Shown: one piece after another, positions 1-9,656 of the stretch
How the letters are laid out: each line of letters starts with the position of its first letter
Numbering within the stretch: the first letter of the stretch is position 1
NCBI GenBank assembly: GCA_021776785.1
Contig: JAJFFF010000051.1
Location: forward strand, 1 to 64,000
DNA length: 64,000 nt
Direction of reading: 5' to 3'
Source of the DNA: Planctomycetota bacterium
GTDB taxonomy: Bacteria; Planctomycetota; PLA2
Position numbers and translations under genes: made by a program
Notes under the pieces: model-generated
What the model saw: only the letters and a program-made list of their open reading frames with translations
Database searches by the model: none
What the model was told of the DNA's origin: nothing

Positions 1-1161
1 CAGCCGCGGAGCTCCCGCGGGTCGGTCCGTCGTCGATGCAAGGCGCACCTTGATTCCCGCCCCTTTCTCCACGCGCACGTCGCGCCACTGTCGTGCGTTC
101 CCTTCCCTGAGCGCGAACGACTCGCTGGCGCCGCGAGCCCAGTAGTCGGCGCTCGCGGTGACCACGTAGCGACCCTGGAGCGGCACCCCGACGACCCGGT
201 AGCGCCCGTCGCCATCCGTTACGGTCTGCGTGGTCGCCCCCGAGGCCCCGATGATTCCGAAATCGTAGCCACCGTCCTGCTCCTCGCGCTCGACGTACAC
301 GTCAGCTTCGGCCACGGGGAGCCCCGCAGAGTCGAACACCCGACCCTCGACGACTCCGCCGATTCCGACGCGGACGACCAGGTCCTGTTGGGGACCATGT
401 ACCGCGTGGTAGCCGGCGTAGCCCGGCACGACCACGCTGAGGATGACCGGCCGCTCCGCCGCAACCGCGCCGATCTCGAAACGCCCCTGCGCGTCGCAGA
501 CCAAGAACGCGTCGTCGTACGGGTCGACCATCTTCACGTCGTGGTTGATCTCGGTGCGTTCCTTCTCGTCCCACGCATAGACGCGCGCGCCCGCGGCCGG
601 CCGATCGCCCGGAAGCAGGACCGTGCCCCGAAGTGGCTGCCCGGAGGTCAACTTCACTGTTTCCGGCATTTCCCGATCCCACCGGCTCCCGATCCAATCG
701 AAGTGGGTCACATACCCGGGCTTCTTGACCATCAGGGCCGCTGACCGACAGGACGCTTCGTGCAGAGCGACATCCCCGAGGCCGTTCGAGATTCCACCGC
801 GCACCTCGCGCTTCTTGATGCTGCACGCGATGATCCACGCCTGCGCGCCCTCGATCGGTTGACCGGTGGCGGCGTCGACGATGGTGGTCTGCTTGGTGCC
901 AAGCCAATCGATGGACTCGGCATCCTCTTCTTCCGTCTCTTCCTCTTCGATTTCCTCGTCTTCCACGTCCGTCTCGTCGAGTTCTTCCGACGGGCTCCGC
1001 GAATCCGCGATCTGCTGGGCTGGATCGGCGGGGGCGTCGAACGCGAATTGGGAGTCTGTCTCCTCGGTACGCGAGCGTCGGGCTGCTTCGCTGCGGAGTC
1101 CGAACACCATGAAAGCGGTCGCCCCGACGCTGACGAGGAGCACGAACAAGACCGCCTTCAC
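1..1161 (-). CDS. Membrane-anchored carboxypeptidase-regulatory-like protein, 3' end beyond window
   Basis: The gene is cut by the left edge of the window, so only the first ~387 codons are visible. I chose GTG at 1161 because it opens a single hydrophobic helix (about residues 3-21, starting MKAVLFVLLVSVGATAF), followed by RSEAARRS. There is then a highly acidic linker (about residues 55-80, rich in E and D) and repeats typical of carboxypeptidase-regulatory-like/CnaB beta-sandwiches, such as VDAATGQPIEGAQAWI, LRGTVLLPGDRPAAGARV and VVEGRVFDSAGLPVAEADV. No Shine-Dalgarno sequence precedes the GTG, so the start is uncertain. It is last in a same-strand run with the two lipoprotein genes at 1235-3983. 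The predicted location is the periplasm or cell surface, anchored in the inner membrane. No catalytic residues are recognisable, so a structural or binding role is inferred. Confidence 0.75.
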   Translation of the reverse strand, partial: MKAVLFVLLVSVGATAFMVFGLRSEAARRSRTEETDSQFAFDAPADPAQQIADSRSPSEELDETDVEDEEIEEEETEEEDAESIDWLGTKQTTIVDAATGQPIEGAQAWIIACSIKKREVRGGISNGLGDVALHEASCRSAALMVKKPGYVTHFDWIGSRWDREMPETVKLTSGQPLRGTVLLPGDRPAAGARVYAWDEKERTEINHDVKMVDPYDDAFLVCDAQGRFEIGAVAAERPVILSVVVPGYAGYHAVHGPQQDLVVRVGIGGVVEGRVFDSAGLPVAEADVYVEREEQDGGYDFGIIGASGATTQTVTDGDGRYRVVGVPLQGRYVVTASADYWARGASESFALREGNARQWRDVRVEKGAGIKVRLASTTDRPAGAPRL

Positions 1162-1234
1162 AAGGAGAGGAACGGGCGGCGCTCCAATCCGTTCGATCTG
1201 TGATTCGTGTCCAACCGGACAGATGTTCCAGCGC

Positions 1235-2386
1235 CTAGTCCTTCGAACTCGGGTCTTGGAAATCGATCCGAATCGCGGAGCGGTGATCGAACCCCCAAAG
1301 CGCGCCCTCTCCCGCCGCGAGCCTCAGGCTATCGGGGGTCCCGCGGCGCATGGGTAGACGGAGCTCGTCGGCAACTTCATTCGTGCGGAGATCGACTTTT
1401 ACCAAGACGTAGGGGACCCGAGCGATAGCGGAGCAAAACGTCGAGATCCATACACCGCCGTCCCAGTAAACCGGCGTTTTCGGCGCGGAGTGAACCGCGC
1501 AAGCACTCTCCATGCTCCTGAGCAGGGGGATCGTCGCGACGACAAGATTGGTGTCGACATCGATTCGCGTCGCGAAGGGTTTGGCGCCGGTGTCGCGTTC
1601 GCCCAACACCCAAATCGAGCCGCCAACGAACGCGATTCCATCGGTAGGCCGGTACGGACCAATCGGGATCTGCGCGATGATCTCGCTTGTGCGCGGATCG
1701 ATGCGGCGCACGACGCTTATGGGAACGGACCCCTTTGTAAGGTCCCAGGCCGATACGTTGCCCTCGAAGGCGAGCTGCCAAATGGAACCCGCACCGAACG
1801 TCATTGACCCGTAAGGCCCTCCTCGCGTGACGACCCGCTGTCGGATCCGGTTGTTGCTCCTATCGATGGCGGATACGGCACCCGTGTAGCGGTTGTAGGC
1901 CCAGACTGCGCCGTCGCCGACCGCGAACGGAGAGCCCACCGCCCCGATGGTCGCCACATCGCGATTCGTTTTGAGATCGCGTCGGTACAGATCGCCGCGG
2001 CCGGTGATCTTGGTCATACCGTCCGAGAACCACATCGAGTCATCGTCTATCAAGAGATCCGGCGATCCCGCCGTCCATGGCCTGGAGAGCGTCACGACAT
2101 CGTACGAATTCGGATCGATTCGTACGGTCTTGGGGAGTCCCCACACGCTTCCACGGGTCGCCCAAACCGAGCCCGCGAACGCATGCACGTGTGTGTAGAG
2201 ATGGGAAGGAACAGCGATGGTCGTGATCTGAACGGGCTGTCCGCGGAGCGTTCGACTCTCCAGCGCGTGCGTCGTACCGGTCGGCGTGGCGCAGCCAAAA
2301 AACGACAACGCGCCGCAGGTGAGCCATGCACACAGCAACGGTGTAGCGTTGAGAGGTTTGGTGGCGGCGATCGGGTAGCGTGTCAT
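1235..2386 (-). CDS. Beta-propeller lipoprotein
   Basis: 383 aa. ATG 2386 is preceded by AAGGAG with 8 nt spacing, and that Shine-Dalgarno sequence overlaps the stop of the upstream gene, so the two are probably translationally coupled. The N-terminus carries a lipoprotein signal ending SFFGC (Cys about residue 31). The mature part has repeated blades with the pattern G-x-V/I-W (GSVWATRGSVWG, GAVWAYNRYTG, GSIWQLAFEGN, GSIWVLGERD), alternating with IDPRT/IDVDTN and DLRTNEV turns. This resembles the YVTN/streptogramin-lyase-like six- or seven-bladed propellers. Virginiamycin-lyase catalytic histidines were not identified, so no enzymatic role is assigned. A surface or periplasmic binding role is inferred. 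Confidence 0.8.
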   Translation of the reverse strand: MTRYPIAATKPLNATPLLCAWLTCGALSFFGCATPTGTTHALESRTLRGQPVQITTIAVPSHLYTHVHAFAGSVWATRGSVWGLPKTVRIDPNSYDVVTLSRPWTAGSPDLLIDDDSMWFSDGMTKITGRGDLYRRDLKTNRDVATIGAVGSPFAVGDGAVWAYNRYTGAVSAIDRSNNRIRQRVVTRGGPYGSMTFGAGSIWQLAFEGNVSAWDLTKGSVPISVVRRIDPRTSEIIAQIPIGPYRPTDGIAFVGGSIWVLGERDTGAKPFATRIDVDTNLVVATIPLLRSMESACAVHSAPKTPVYWDGGVWISTFCSAIARVPYVLVKVDLRTNEVADELRLPMRRGTPDSLRLAAGEGALWGFDHRSAIRIDFQDPSSKD

Positions 2387-2390
2387 CGAG

Positions 2391-3983
2391 TCATCTCCTT
2401 CCGTCGTTTGTTCGAACCGCAGGCGGCGGCAATGCGACGCGCCACACGGCCAGGTAGACCTGGTCATGCGCCGCCTTCAGCAGGGCGGTCAGACGCCCCT
2501 CCGGCGTCAGAGCCAGTCGACAAACGCGTAGGGGGTGGTGGCCAGGAGAGGCGTGCGCGCGCTGGCCCCTGTCGAATCCGAGTGGCAGCGGTCCGAGTCG
2601 CGCGAGCCGTCGCCCGTCGTCGAGGCACCACACCGTGATGGAGGTCGCTGTCGCGGCGGCCACGAGTCGACTGTCGCTTGAAAATGCGATGGCGGCTGCA
2701 GGCTCAAGCCAGTCCTCGTCGAGATGGGCTTGCGCCATCACGAAGACGGCTTCCGGCGTTATCGCGTCGTCGCTCGCGCTGCTGGGCTTCGAAACTAGTT
2801 CTGCGCATCGCCAGAGCTCGACGTGGCGCCCCGAGTTGTGGGCAAGCCACCGGCCGCACGGCGAGAGCAAGAGACCCGGCGGCCCCCATCCGGTCGCTTC
2901 GGGTCGGCGTGTGTCAAACGTTGCAAGACCGCGTCCGCTGGCGGTAAGTACGAGCGCTTGGTCCGGTTGGAGCCATGCACCGTCGACGCGAGCGACGACG
3001 TACTCTCCCGCACGCGCCGCTCGCGCGACGCGAGGACCGCGCACGCCAAGCTTCAGATCGACTTGCACGGCGATGATGCCGCTTTGCGCCCCGACTCGGA
3101 GTTCGCCGCGCCTGGTGAGTCGCACTGGCTTCCCGTTCGTGCCGAAGGTTGCTTTCGCTACATCGTTCTCATCGGCAGCGAGAGTAAGGGCGAACCGACC
3201 TGCGGAGTCGCGTTCGAGTCGTCGCGCGAGTCCTTGGCGCTGCGCGACGAGCAGGGAATCACCGCGGGCCGAGAGTGCCGCGGACACGGTCCCCACGGAC
3301 GAGAGAAACGTTCTCGAGCGGCCCTCGTGCGCAAGATGCGCTCGGCGCGAATCCACGTCCAGCACCCAGACGCGATTGCGTTGGTCGATCAGCGCGAGGA
3401 CACGTCCGTCTTGCGAGAGGGTGGGGAGCGCGAAAAAACCACTGCCGGCGTCAGAGCGGGTCATGACGACGCCGGCGAGTTCCGGCACGGCAACGAGTCG
3501 GTAGCTGGTTTCGAGGGTGGCGCCCTCGCTTTTGCCGGCATCCGAACTCTGGACGTCTACGCTCGCGACCGCGCCGTGACCATCAAACCGAACCAGCGCA
3601 CGGAACCGCCGGCCGCCCGCAATACCTCCCACCGGCAAACCCGACGGTATGGCGGCGGTGACGAAGACACGGCGATCGGTGGCCCACTCGTAAATCCGGT
3701 GTGTTGGCGTGTCGAGTAGGTCGGGTGCACCCAACAGCGCGCGCACTTCTTTGGCACTCTTCCCGCGTAGGGTCTCGGGCAAATCGTCGATCCGGTCGGG
3801 ACCCTGATCGGGAAGCGGCAACGACAAGCAACCTGCGAACGCGAGGAGAAGCGGCGCCGCGGAACGGGCTGCGGTTCGCAAGAAGCGGAGGCTCAGCCTC
3901 GATCCGCGCACGACTCCCGGTGTGCGCACGCCCGTGCGTTGGTGTCGCGCATGTGTTTTTGTACTCCTCGCGGCCATCCTCAT
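2391..3983 (-). CDS. Lipoprotein with SmpA/BamE-like N-terminus and WD40-like repeats
   Basis: 530 aa from ATG 3983, which has GGAG 8 nt upstream; an in-frame GTG at 3992 is the alternative. An unusually basic N-terminus precedes a lipobox-like LLLAFAGC. The next ~110 residues resemble the SmpA/OmlA fold: LRGKSAKEVRALLGAPD, a conserved Y-E-W region, then a strand reading ALVRFDGHGAVASVDV. The rest is WD40-like propeller sequence (DGRVLALIDQRNRVWVLDVD, CGRWLAHNSGRHVELWRC, DSRLVAAATATSITVW). It is the first gene of the minus-strand run 3983-1 and is divergent from the permease at 4289. The fold combination is seen in the sequence; the function is unknown. Confidence 0.75.
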   Translation of the reverse strand: MRMAARSTKTHARHQRTGVRTPGVVRGSRLSLRFLRTAARSAAPLLLAFAGCLSLPLPDQGPDRIDDLPETLRGKSAKEVRALLGAPDLLDTPTHRIYEWATDRRVFVTAAIPSGLPVGGIAGGRRFRALVRFDGHGAVASVDVQSSDAGKSEGATLETSYRLVAVPELAGVVMTRSDAGSGFFALPTLSQDGRVLALIDQRNRVWVLDVDSRRAHLAHEGRSRTFLSSVGTVSAALSARGDSLLVAQRQGLARRLERDSAGRFALTLAADENDVAKATFGTNGKPVRLTRRGELRVGAQSGIIAVQVDLKLGVRGPRVARAARAGEYVVARVDGAWLQPDQALVLTASGRGLATFDTRRPEATGWGPPGLLLSPCGRWLAHNSGRHVELWRCAELVSKPSSASDDAITPEAVFVMAQAHLDEDWLEPAAAIAFSSDSRLVAAATATSITVWCLDDGRRLARLGPLPLGFDRGQRAHASPGHHPLRVCRLALTPEGRLTALLKAAHDQVYLAVWRVALPPPAVRTNDGRR

Positions 3984-4288
3984 CGGTCTCACTCCATCTC
4001 ATCGGGAGATCAGACAGGCTGGCGGGTTGGATCCAGCAGGCCATGTCGTCGCCCGGTATTCGCAAGTAGCACACAGCCCGTGCCAACGGCACAGTCCGGG
4101 TCGACCCGCCTGGGTTGGTGAGTGCCGCGCGGGGCGCTCGGAACGATGGGGCGCGCGGGGCGTTATTCCTCAGCGACTTCGTGATCGGAGGAAGCTTGTT
4201 CACGCGGCGCAAAAAGGTACAAGCCGGTGGCACAACGGTCGATGGTTTTTCCCCTTCGACAATCTCGACGCACGGGACTGAAAACACA
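3984..4288. other. Divergent intergenic region
   Basis: About 305 bases between the minus-strand lipoprotein operon and the plus-strand permease. It must contain promoters in both directions. I see no convincing -35/-10 pair, repeat or RNA structure. The plus-strand reading frame stays open back to 4115, but the residues before 4289 do not look like permease. Confidence 0.4.
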
Positions 4289-6079
4289 ATGGATCTCCAC
4301 GCCTGGATCTCGGTCGCGACGTTGCTCACGGCTATGACCCTGTTTGTAAGCCGCTGGATTCCGCTTGAGGCGACGGCGCTCGGGATCCCGGTCGTGCTTG
4401 CGTTCACAGGCGTGTTGAATCCGGAGCAATGTCTATCGGGATTTAGCAACCAGGCCGTCGTGGCGCTCGGCGCGATTTTCATTCTGGGCGCTGGCCTGAA
4501 AGAGAGCGGCGTCGCGACCCTCATCGCGCGCGGGCTCCAACGCGTCGGCGGCGGTAGCACGACGCGTACGATCGTCATTCTCATGATCGCGGCGGCCGTG
4601 ATGAGCGCGTTCATGTCGAACACCGCGACGGTGGCGGTGCTCTTGCCTGCGGTCGCCTTGCTCGGGAGGCAGTCGAACATGAACCCGGCAAAGCTCATGA
4701 TGCCGCTCTCGTTCGCGGCGATCCTCGGCGGCACACTGACGTTGATCGGCACGTCGCCGAACCTCATTCTCGGCAATGACCTGCAACTGCGAACGGGCTC
4801 TGGGCTGGGCATGTTTGAGTTCGTGACGGTCGGCGGGCCGGTGACGGCCGTGGGCGTCGCGTTCATGGCGTTGATCGGATGGCGCATGCTTCCCGAGCGC
4901 GGATCGGGAGAACGGCGGCCGCGCGCCGAGGAGGTCCTCGCAAGCGCGTACGGCCTCACCAACAAACTTGTTGTGATGCGAGTGAATCCGGACACGCCGA
5001 TCGTCGGACGAACCATCGCGGAGGTGGGCTTTGGTGTCAGGTACGGGCTCGACATTGTCCTGCTGATGCGCGGTCGCCGGTCGATCCATCCACGCCCGGA
5101 CCTCGTACTCGCCCTGGGCGACGAACTCTACGTCGAGGGTGAACCGGCGGATGTCGTGCGGGTGGTGGAAGAGAAGGGCTTGACCGCGGGGCCTACGGAT
5201 GCGGCGGAGCTGGAACGTATCCTGACGCACGGGCTTACGCTCGCGGAGGTTAGCGTCGCCCCGCGGAGTGCTGCGCTCGGCAAGACGTTTCGCGAACTCG
5301 CGTTCCGGCAACGCTTTGGCCTGAACGTGATTTCGATCTGGCGCGGCGACAAGGTGTTCACCGCGGCGACTGGGGATACTCCGCTGCGGTTGGGCGATGC
5401 ATTCCTCGTGTCCGGTATGCCGGCGCGCGTGCACGCGCTCGCCCATCATCCGGACTACGTCGTGCTCGGCGAAGGCGAGGTGAGCAGCGAGGATGTGCGC
5501 CGCGCGCCGCTGGCGGTTTTTCTGCTGGTGCTCACTCTCTTGCCGCCGCTTCTCGGTTGGATGCCGTTGGCCATCAGCGCGATCGCGGGCGCGCTTGCGA
5601 TGGTGTTTACGTCGTGCCTCTCGATCGCGAGCGCGCGGAAGTCGGTGGACTTCACGATTCTCTTTCTTGTGATCGGCACCATTCCCTTAGGGATCGCTCT
5701 GGAGCAGAGCCAGGTCGCGGCCAAAATGGCGACGGCGGTGCTGCTGCTCGAACCCAGCGTGGGGGTGCCGGGGCTGATCGGCGCCCTGTTTGTTCTTGCC
5801 GCCGTGCTTAGCACAACGAGCAACAACAGCGCCGCCGCCATCATCCTGGCGCCGGTGGCGGCAGAAGTCGCCGCGGCCTCGCCGCTCGACGTGTCGCGCG
5901 CATTCCTCGCGGTCGCGTTCGGTGCGAGTTGCACGTTCGTGCTTCCGTTCGCCCACCAGTGCAACCTGCTGGTGATGGGGCCCGCGGGGTACTCCACGCG
6001 TGACTTCGTTCGCGTTGGCGTTCCGATGTCGATCCTGATGGCCGTAACAACCGTTACGCTGTTGTCTTTGGGTTGGTAG
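4289..6079 (+). CDS. SLC13 (DASS) family permease with two TrkA-C domains
   Basis: 596 aa. ATG 4289 begins the first membrane helix (MDLHAWISVATLLTAMTLFV). An open frame extends upstream but has no transporter-like sequence. The two SLC13 half-sites are visible: SNTATVAVLLP near residues 110-121 and its pseudo-repeat STTSNNSAAAIILAP near 510-525. IGTSPNLILGNDL follows the first. Between the halves lie two TrkA-C/RCK-C-like domains (about residues 225-305 and 310-390), the layout of the SLC13/YfbS-like subfamily. It probably imports a small anion (dicarboxylate, sulfate or similar) with Na+, gated through the cytosolic RCK-C domains. It is monocistronic, with a short ATGGCC/GGCCAT hairpin after the stop near 6114. 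Confidence 0.9.
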   Translation: MDLHAWISVATLLTAMTLFVSRWIPLEATALGIPVVLAFTGVLNPEQCLSGFSNQAVVALGAIFILGAGLKESGVATLIARGLQRVGGGSTTRTIVILMIAAAVMSAFMSNTATVAVLLPAVALLGRQSNMNPAKLMMPLSFAAILGGTLTLIGTSPNLILGNDLQLRTGSGLGMFEFVTVGGPVTAVGVAFMALIGWRMLPERGSGERRPRAEEVLASAYGLTNKLVVMRVNPDTPIVGRTIAEVGFGVRYGLDIVLLMRGRRSIHPRPDLVLALGDELYVEGEPADVVRVVEEKGLTAGPTDAAELERILTHGLTLAEVSVAPRSAALGKTFRELAFRQRFGLNVISIWRGDKVFTAATGDTPLRLGDAFLVSGMPARVHALAHHPDYVVLGEGEVSSEDVRRAPLAVFLLVLTLLPPLLGWMPLAISAIAGALAMVFTSCLSIASARKSVDFTILFLVIGTIPLGIALEQSQVAAKMATAVLLLEPSVGVPGLIGALFVLAAVLSTTSNNSAAAIILAPVAAEVAAASPLDVSRAFLAVAFGASCTFVLPFAHQCNLLVMGPAGYSTRDFVRVGVPMSILMAVTTVTLLSLGW

Positions 6080-6162
6080 TGAGGGTGCTCTGAGCCGAGA
6101 GCGCATCAACTTTCATGGCCGGAGCGGGCCATCGCACGCGGCCCCTCCTAAGATTCGATGAC

Positions 6163-6198
6163 CGAAAAAAACGGAGCACGCGCATGGCGTACTCCGTT
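6163..6198 (-). terminator. Rho-independent terminator of the gene at 6224-7087
   Basis: Read on the minus strand, a 12-bp stem (AACGGAGTACGC pairing with GCGTGCTCCGTT, one T-G wobble) encloses a 5-nt loop and is followed directly by a run of seven T. It lies 25 nt after the stop of the minus-strand gene. Confidence 0.85.
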
Positions 6199-6223
6199 CC
6201 CATTCGGTTCCCTCGGGTAGCCG

Positions 6224-7087
6224 CTAGTCCTTGTGGCAAAGCCCGTCCGGCCCATCGGTTCCGGCGCGCGCCACTTCTTCCGTGACGTGTTCCGCATGAA
6301 TCGACAGTGGAGCTCCCCATCCGACCGCGAGCAGAGTCCACTCGAACTCCAGGACACCGCGCTTGATCCGCTTCACATGAAGCGCCACGAAAAAATCGCG
6401 ACGTTTATCGGCCCCACAACGCAGAACATAGGTGTGGCCAGGCTTCGCCTGAACGAGTTTGGTCCATGCGCCGTCCACTGGAATCGCGTTCACGGTCTGA
6501 AGCGCCACTTTGCCGAGATCGACAGCTTCGCCTTTCACATGAAGATCCTGGTTGTGGCAAAACCACACGTCGGCGCGGTTCTTAAACTTCTTCATGTCGC
6601 CCGAAACGCACGTGAAGGAGTACGCGCCGGCACCGTAGCTGTCATTTGTCATACGCATGCTCAACCGCGCTCTCGCGGGCTTGGTTCCGCAGCGCTTGGC
6701 GAGTTCGTTCCCGGAGAGAACAAGGCTGCGCCCGCTTGCGATTCGCCACTCGGTCCTCTCCTTCTTCATCAGAACGCCCAGCGATGCTCGCTCTTCGAGA
6801 TCGGGCGTTCTGAATACGACGAGCGCTCGATTCTCTTTTTCGATGACCTTGGTCACCGTCGCCGCCAACAGATCCTCATAGAGATCGCCCGGACTCAAAC
6901 GCGTTCGGTAAACCTGCTGCGTGAACAGGGCCTTGTCGAATCGTCGTGCGGCCGCCCTTTCCTTACGAACTTCCTTCAGGGCCTTTTGTATGTTCGCGAA
7001 CGCCTCCTTGGCCGACAGCCGAGACTCGGCCTCCGATCCCGCAGCGAGTACTCCGACGATCACAATCAAGGCTTTCCAGTTACTCAT
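6224..7087 (-). CDS. Secreted hypothetical protein
   Basis: 287 aa from ATG 7087 (AGGA about 8 nt upstream). The frame is open for another ~1 kb upstream, but that part is antisense to the histidine kinase and is not counted. It starts with a signal peptide (MSNWKALIVIVGVLAAGSEA), then a basic helical stretch (about residues 25-60) and a mixed alpha/beta region. Residues ~165-185 contain CVSGDMKKFKNRADVWFC, possibly a disulfide. No family is recognised. It is divergently arranged with the two-component system at 7211 and ends at a strong terminator, so it is a single-gene unit. An envelope or periplasmic location is inferred from the signal peptide. Confidence 0.75.
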   Translation of the reverse strand: MSNWKALIVIVGVLAAGSEAESRLSAKEAFANIQKALKEVRKERAAARRFDKALFTQQVYRTRLSPGDLYEDLLAATVTKVIEKENRALVVFRTPDLEERASLGVLMKKERTEWRIASGRSLVLSGNELAKRCGTKPARARLSMRMTNDSYGAGAYSFTCVSGDMKKFKNRADVWFCHNQDLHVKGEAVDLGKVALQTVNAIPVDGAWTKLVQAKPGHTYVLRCGADKRRDFFVALHVKRIKRGVLEFEWTLLAVGWGAPLSIHAEHVTEEVARAGTDGPDGLCHKD

Positions 7088-7210
7088 TTCTTTTCCTTTC
7101 TCCAGGGGAGAGCTGGATCCTAGCGCTGAATCGGTCGCTCCGACGCGAGGTTCACAAGTTCGTTGCATCCGCGTGTGGCGACATGCCGCGCGGCGGTGCA
7201 AAATTGACGT

Positions 7211-8791
7211 GTGAAGCGCGCCGTCGTCTCCGCCAGTCTTCTCGCAGCCGCGCTCGCGGTTGTGATGCTGGGCCTGCGTGCGGCTCGGTCGGCGTGGGAA
7301 TTGGAGCGCAACCGACATGAGCGTACCGTCGACCGTGAGTTGATCTGGTCCACCCGACGCGCGGCCCTTGCGCTGCGAGATCTCGTTCGGAGGAACCGTG
7401 TGGGCGAACCCGTTGCGGAGCTCGCTGTGCGCGCCGTCGTGAGCGACGCCTCCGTGCCCCTCACGCCCGCACTCGCGGATGCGCGCGAGCTTGAAAGAGA
7501 CAGTTCTGGCCGCGCCATGGACGCCTACATGGGGATCATCCTCGACACAAATAGCGCTCTCGAGGAATCGGCGGCGCGCCGCGCGGTCGCTCGACTCCTC
7601 GCGCGATCCAACTCGCCGCGCGCGGCGCTGGCTATGCTCCGCGTCGCCCAAGCATTGACCGACCTTCCGCAGGACGAGCGGGATCGTCTCACGCAGGCCA
7701 CCCAGCAGTATGCGACAGGCGCGCCGGACGTCCCTCTGCGCCCAAAATCGTTGCGCGAGGCCGAGGGACGCCTTCTGGCCGCTCCCGACCCCGACCAGCT
7801 CATCCTTTTCGGCGAGGGCGAAGTGGCCTGGCTCGGCCCGAACTCCGTCTCCAGCACATCGCTTGATGATCTCATGCGCGCGGTCGTGCCTGGCTACCGT
7901 CAAGTCCGATGGCAACGAAGCACGTCGGGAGAGGGGCGCGCTCTTCCGCGACCGTTCCCGCGCCTCTGGTTGGCCGCCACTCCTGAAACACTCGCCGCGG
8001 GCCACGCGGCGGCCCGGCGCCTCCGGCATGCACACACTCTCCTCGCGATCCTCGGTGGGTTCATACTCGGCGCCGCGGCGGTTGCTGCGTGGATCGTGCT
8101 CGGCCGGCAGCAACGATTCGAGCAGCGTCGTACCGGTTTTTTGTGCGCGGTCACCCACGAGCTAAAAACACCCATCGCGAATATCTCACTCTATGCCGAG
8201 CTCATTCGCGATCACGGGCATGAGGATCCTGAGCGCGTAGGGTCATTTGCAGGCATCGTCCTCGAGGAAACGGCCAGACTGCGGGAGCGCGTGGAGGAGA
8301 TGCTTGCAGTCGCAAGCGGGCGCGAGGAACTTCCGGCGGCCGACTCAAGTTTCGATCCCGTACTCGTGGTCGCCGACGTTGTTGCGCAGTTTGAGTCCCG
8401 CGTGGAGGACTCCGCCATGCGGATCGATATCCCCGAACCTGGCGAACGCGCGCGCGGAGCAGAGCCGCTCTTTCGGCGCGCGGTGGAAGGCGTTCTCTCC
8501 AACGCTGTGCACTACGCTGCGGGTACCTTGATCGCGGTGCAACTCTCGCGCGACGAGTCGAAATGGACGCTCCTCATCGACGACGCGGGGCCGGGGATCC
8601 CGGCCAGTGAACGCGAGAACGTGTTTCAACCGTTCTTTCGACTCGATACGGCGGTCCGGTCCAGTGGCGGCACGGGGCTTGGGCTTGCCCTCGTTCGGCA
8701 ATGCGTGCAAGACTGCGGCGGTGCCGTTACCGCCGAAGAATCCGACGCCGGCGGTACGCGCATCCGTTTGACGCTGGAGCGCGTGCGATGA
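7211..8791 (+). CDS. Membrane sensor histidine kinase
   Basis: 526 aa, GTG start at 7211. An N-terminal helix (residues ~5-24) and a second helix (~274-298, LLAILGGFILGAAAVAAWIV) flank a ~250-residue periplasmic sensor domain of no recognised family. The HisKA H-box is VTHELKTPIANI, with the phospho-acceptor His at about residue 316. The HATPase N box (NAVHYAA, ~431), G1 box (DDAGPGIP, ~456) and G2 box (GGTGLGLAL, ~486) are all present. The gene overlaps the response regulator at 8788 through ATGA, so the two are co-translated as a two-component system. The signal sensed is unknown. Confidence 0.93.
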   Translation: MKRAVVSASLLAAALAVVMLGLRAARSAWELERNRHERTVDRELIWSTRRAALALRDLVRRNRVGEPVAELAVRAVVSDASVPLTPALADARELERDSSGRAMDAYMGIILDTNSALEESAARRAVARLLARSNSPRAALAMLRVAQALTDLPQDERDRLTQATQQYATGAPDVPLRPKSLREAEGRLLAAPDPDQLILFGEGEVAWLGPNSVSSTSLDDLMRAVVPGYRQVRWQRSTSGEGRALPRPFPRLWLAATPETLAAGHAAARRLRHAHTLLAILGGFILGAAAVAAWIVLGRQQRFEQRRTGFLCAVTHELKTPIANISLYAELIRDHGHEDPERVGSFAGIVLEETARLRERVEEMLAVASGREELPAADSSFDPVLVVADVVAQFESRVEDSAMRIDIPEPGERARGAEPLFRRAVEGVLSNAVHYAAGTLIAVQLSRDESKWTLLIDDAGPGIPASERENVFQPFFRLDTAVRSSGGTGLGLALVRQCVQDCGGAVTAEESDAGGTRIRLTLERVR

Positions 8792-9471
8792 CGACCATCC
8801 TCATCGTCGAAGACGACGCGCACCTGGCCGCGGGGCTTCGCTATAGCCTGGAGCGCGCCGGATACAACGTCCGGCACGCCGAGGACGGACCGACGGGCCT
8901 GTTGTTACTCGAGGAGTGCCGTCCCGATCTGATCGTTCTCGATCTCATGCTGCCCGGCATCGATGGGCATACCGTGCTACGCCGCGTGCGCGAAACCAAC
9001 CCCCGACTTCCCGTGATCATTCTCTCCGCGCAATCCACCGAGAACGATCAGGTCCGCGGTTTTGCGTCCGGGGCGAACGACTACATGGGAAAGCCCTTTG
9101 GGGTGCGGGAGCTCTTGGCGCGAATCCAAGCACGACTCCCCGAGATCCCCCTTGCCGACACCACGTTTGCGTTCGGACCGGGAACGATTCGCCTCTCGGC
9201 GCTGGAGTACGTCGACCAAGGTCGATCGGTGGCGCTGACGCCTACCGAAGCTCAGTTGCTTCGCGTTCTTCATGCGTCGGTCGGGGAACCTGTCGATCGC
9301 CGTGACCTACTCCGAGAAGTGTGGGGCACACGAAGTTCCACGACGCGGACACTCGACACGCACATCCGTCGATTGCGCCAAAAACTAGAACCCGACCCGA
9401 CCAACCCGCGCTACATCCGAACGGTCCACAGCGTGGGCTACCGACTCGACCCAAACGGCATTTGTTCGTAG
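8788..9471 (+). CDS. OmpR-family response regulator
   Basis: 227 aa. ATG 8788 overlaps the kinase stop (ATGA). The receiver domain has the acidic pocket (VEDD, residues 7-10), phospho-acceptor Asp52 in LIVLDLMLPG, LSA near 79-81 and Lys102 in YMGKP. The C-terminal winged helix reads LTPTEAQLLRVL ... VDRRDLLREVWG ... RTLDTHIRRLRQKLE ... IRTVHSVGYRL, classic OmpR/PhoB type. It is phosphorylated by the kinase encoded just upstream. Its targets are unknown; the sigma-CnaB gene begins 185 nt downstream. Confidence 0.95.
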   Translation: MTTILIVEDDAHLAAGLRYSLERAGYNVRHAEDGPTGLLLLEECRPDLIVLDLMLPGIDGHTVLRRVRETNPRLPVIILSAQSTENDQVRGFASGANDYMGKPFGVRELLARIQARLPEIPLADTTFAFGPGTIRLSALEYVDQGRSVALTPTEAQLLRVLHASVGEPVDRRDLLREVWGTRSSTTRTLDTHIRRLRQKLEPDPTNPRYIRTVHSVGYRLDPNGICS

Positions 9472-9656
9472 CCTTGTAGTTCTTGGGGTGGTTCTAGGCA
9501 GGTTAATCCGTCGCCGGGGCGGCAACGCTCGGTCGCGTAAGGGCGATGCAATACGGCGCTCCGTTGCCGCCCGCGATCGTGAGCTTTCGCACGCAAGCTG
9601 CGCCTAGTGGTAACGTTGAAGATCAAAGGCACTCTGAGCGGGCATTCCATAGTGGT

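Noticed and set aside
7088-8158. Long open frame on the minus strand continuous with the secreted protein at 6224-7087
   Set aside because: It is antisense to the histidine kinase, contains no recognisable domain, and a good ribosome binding site plus signal peptide place the real start at 7087.
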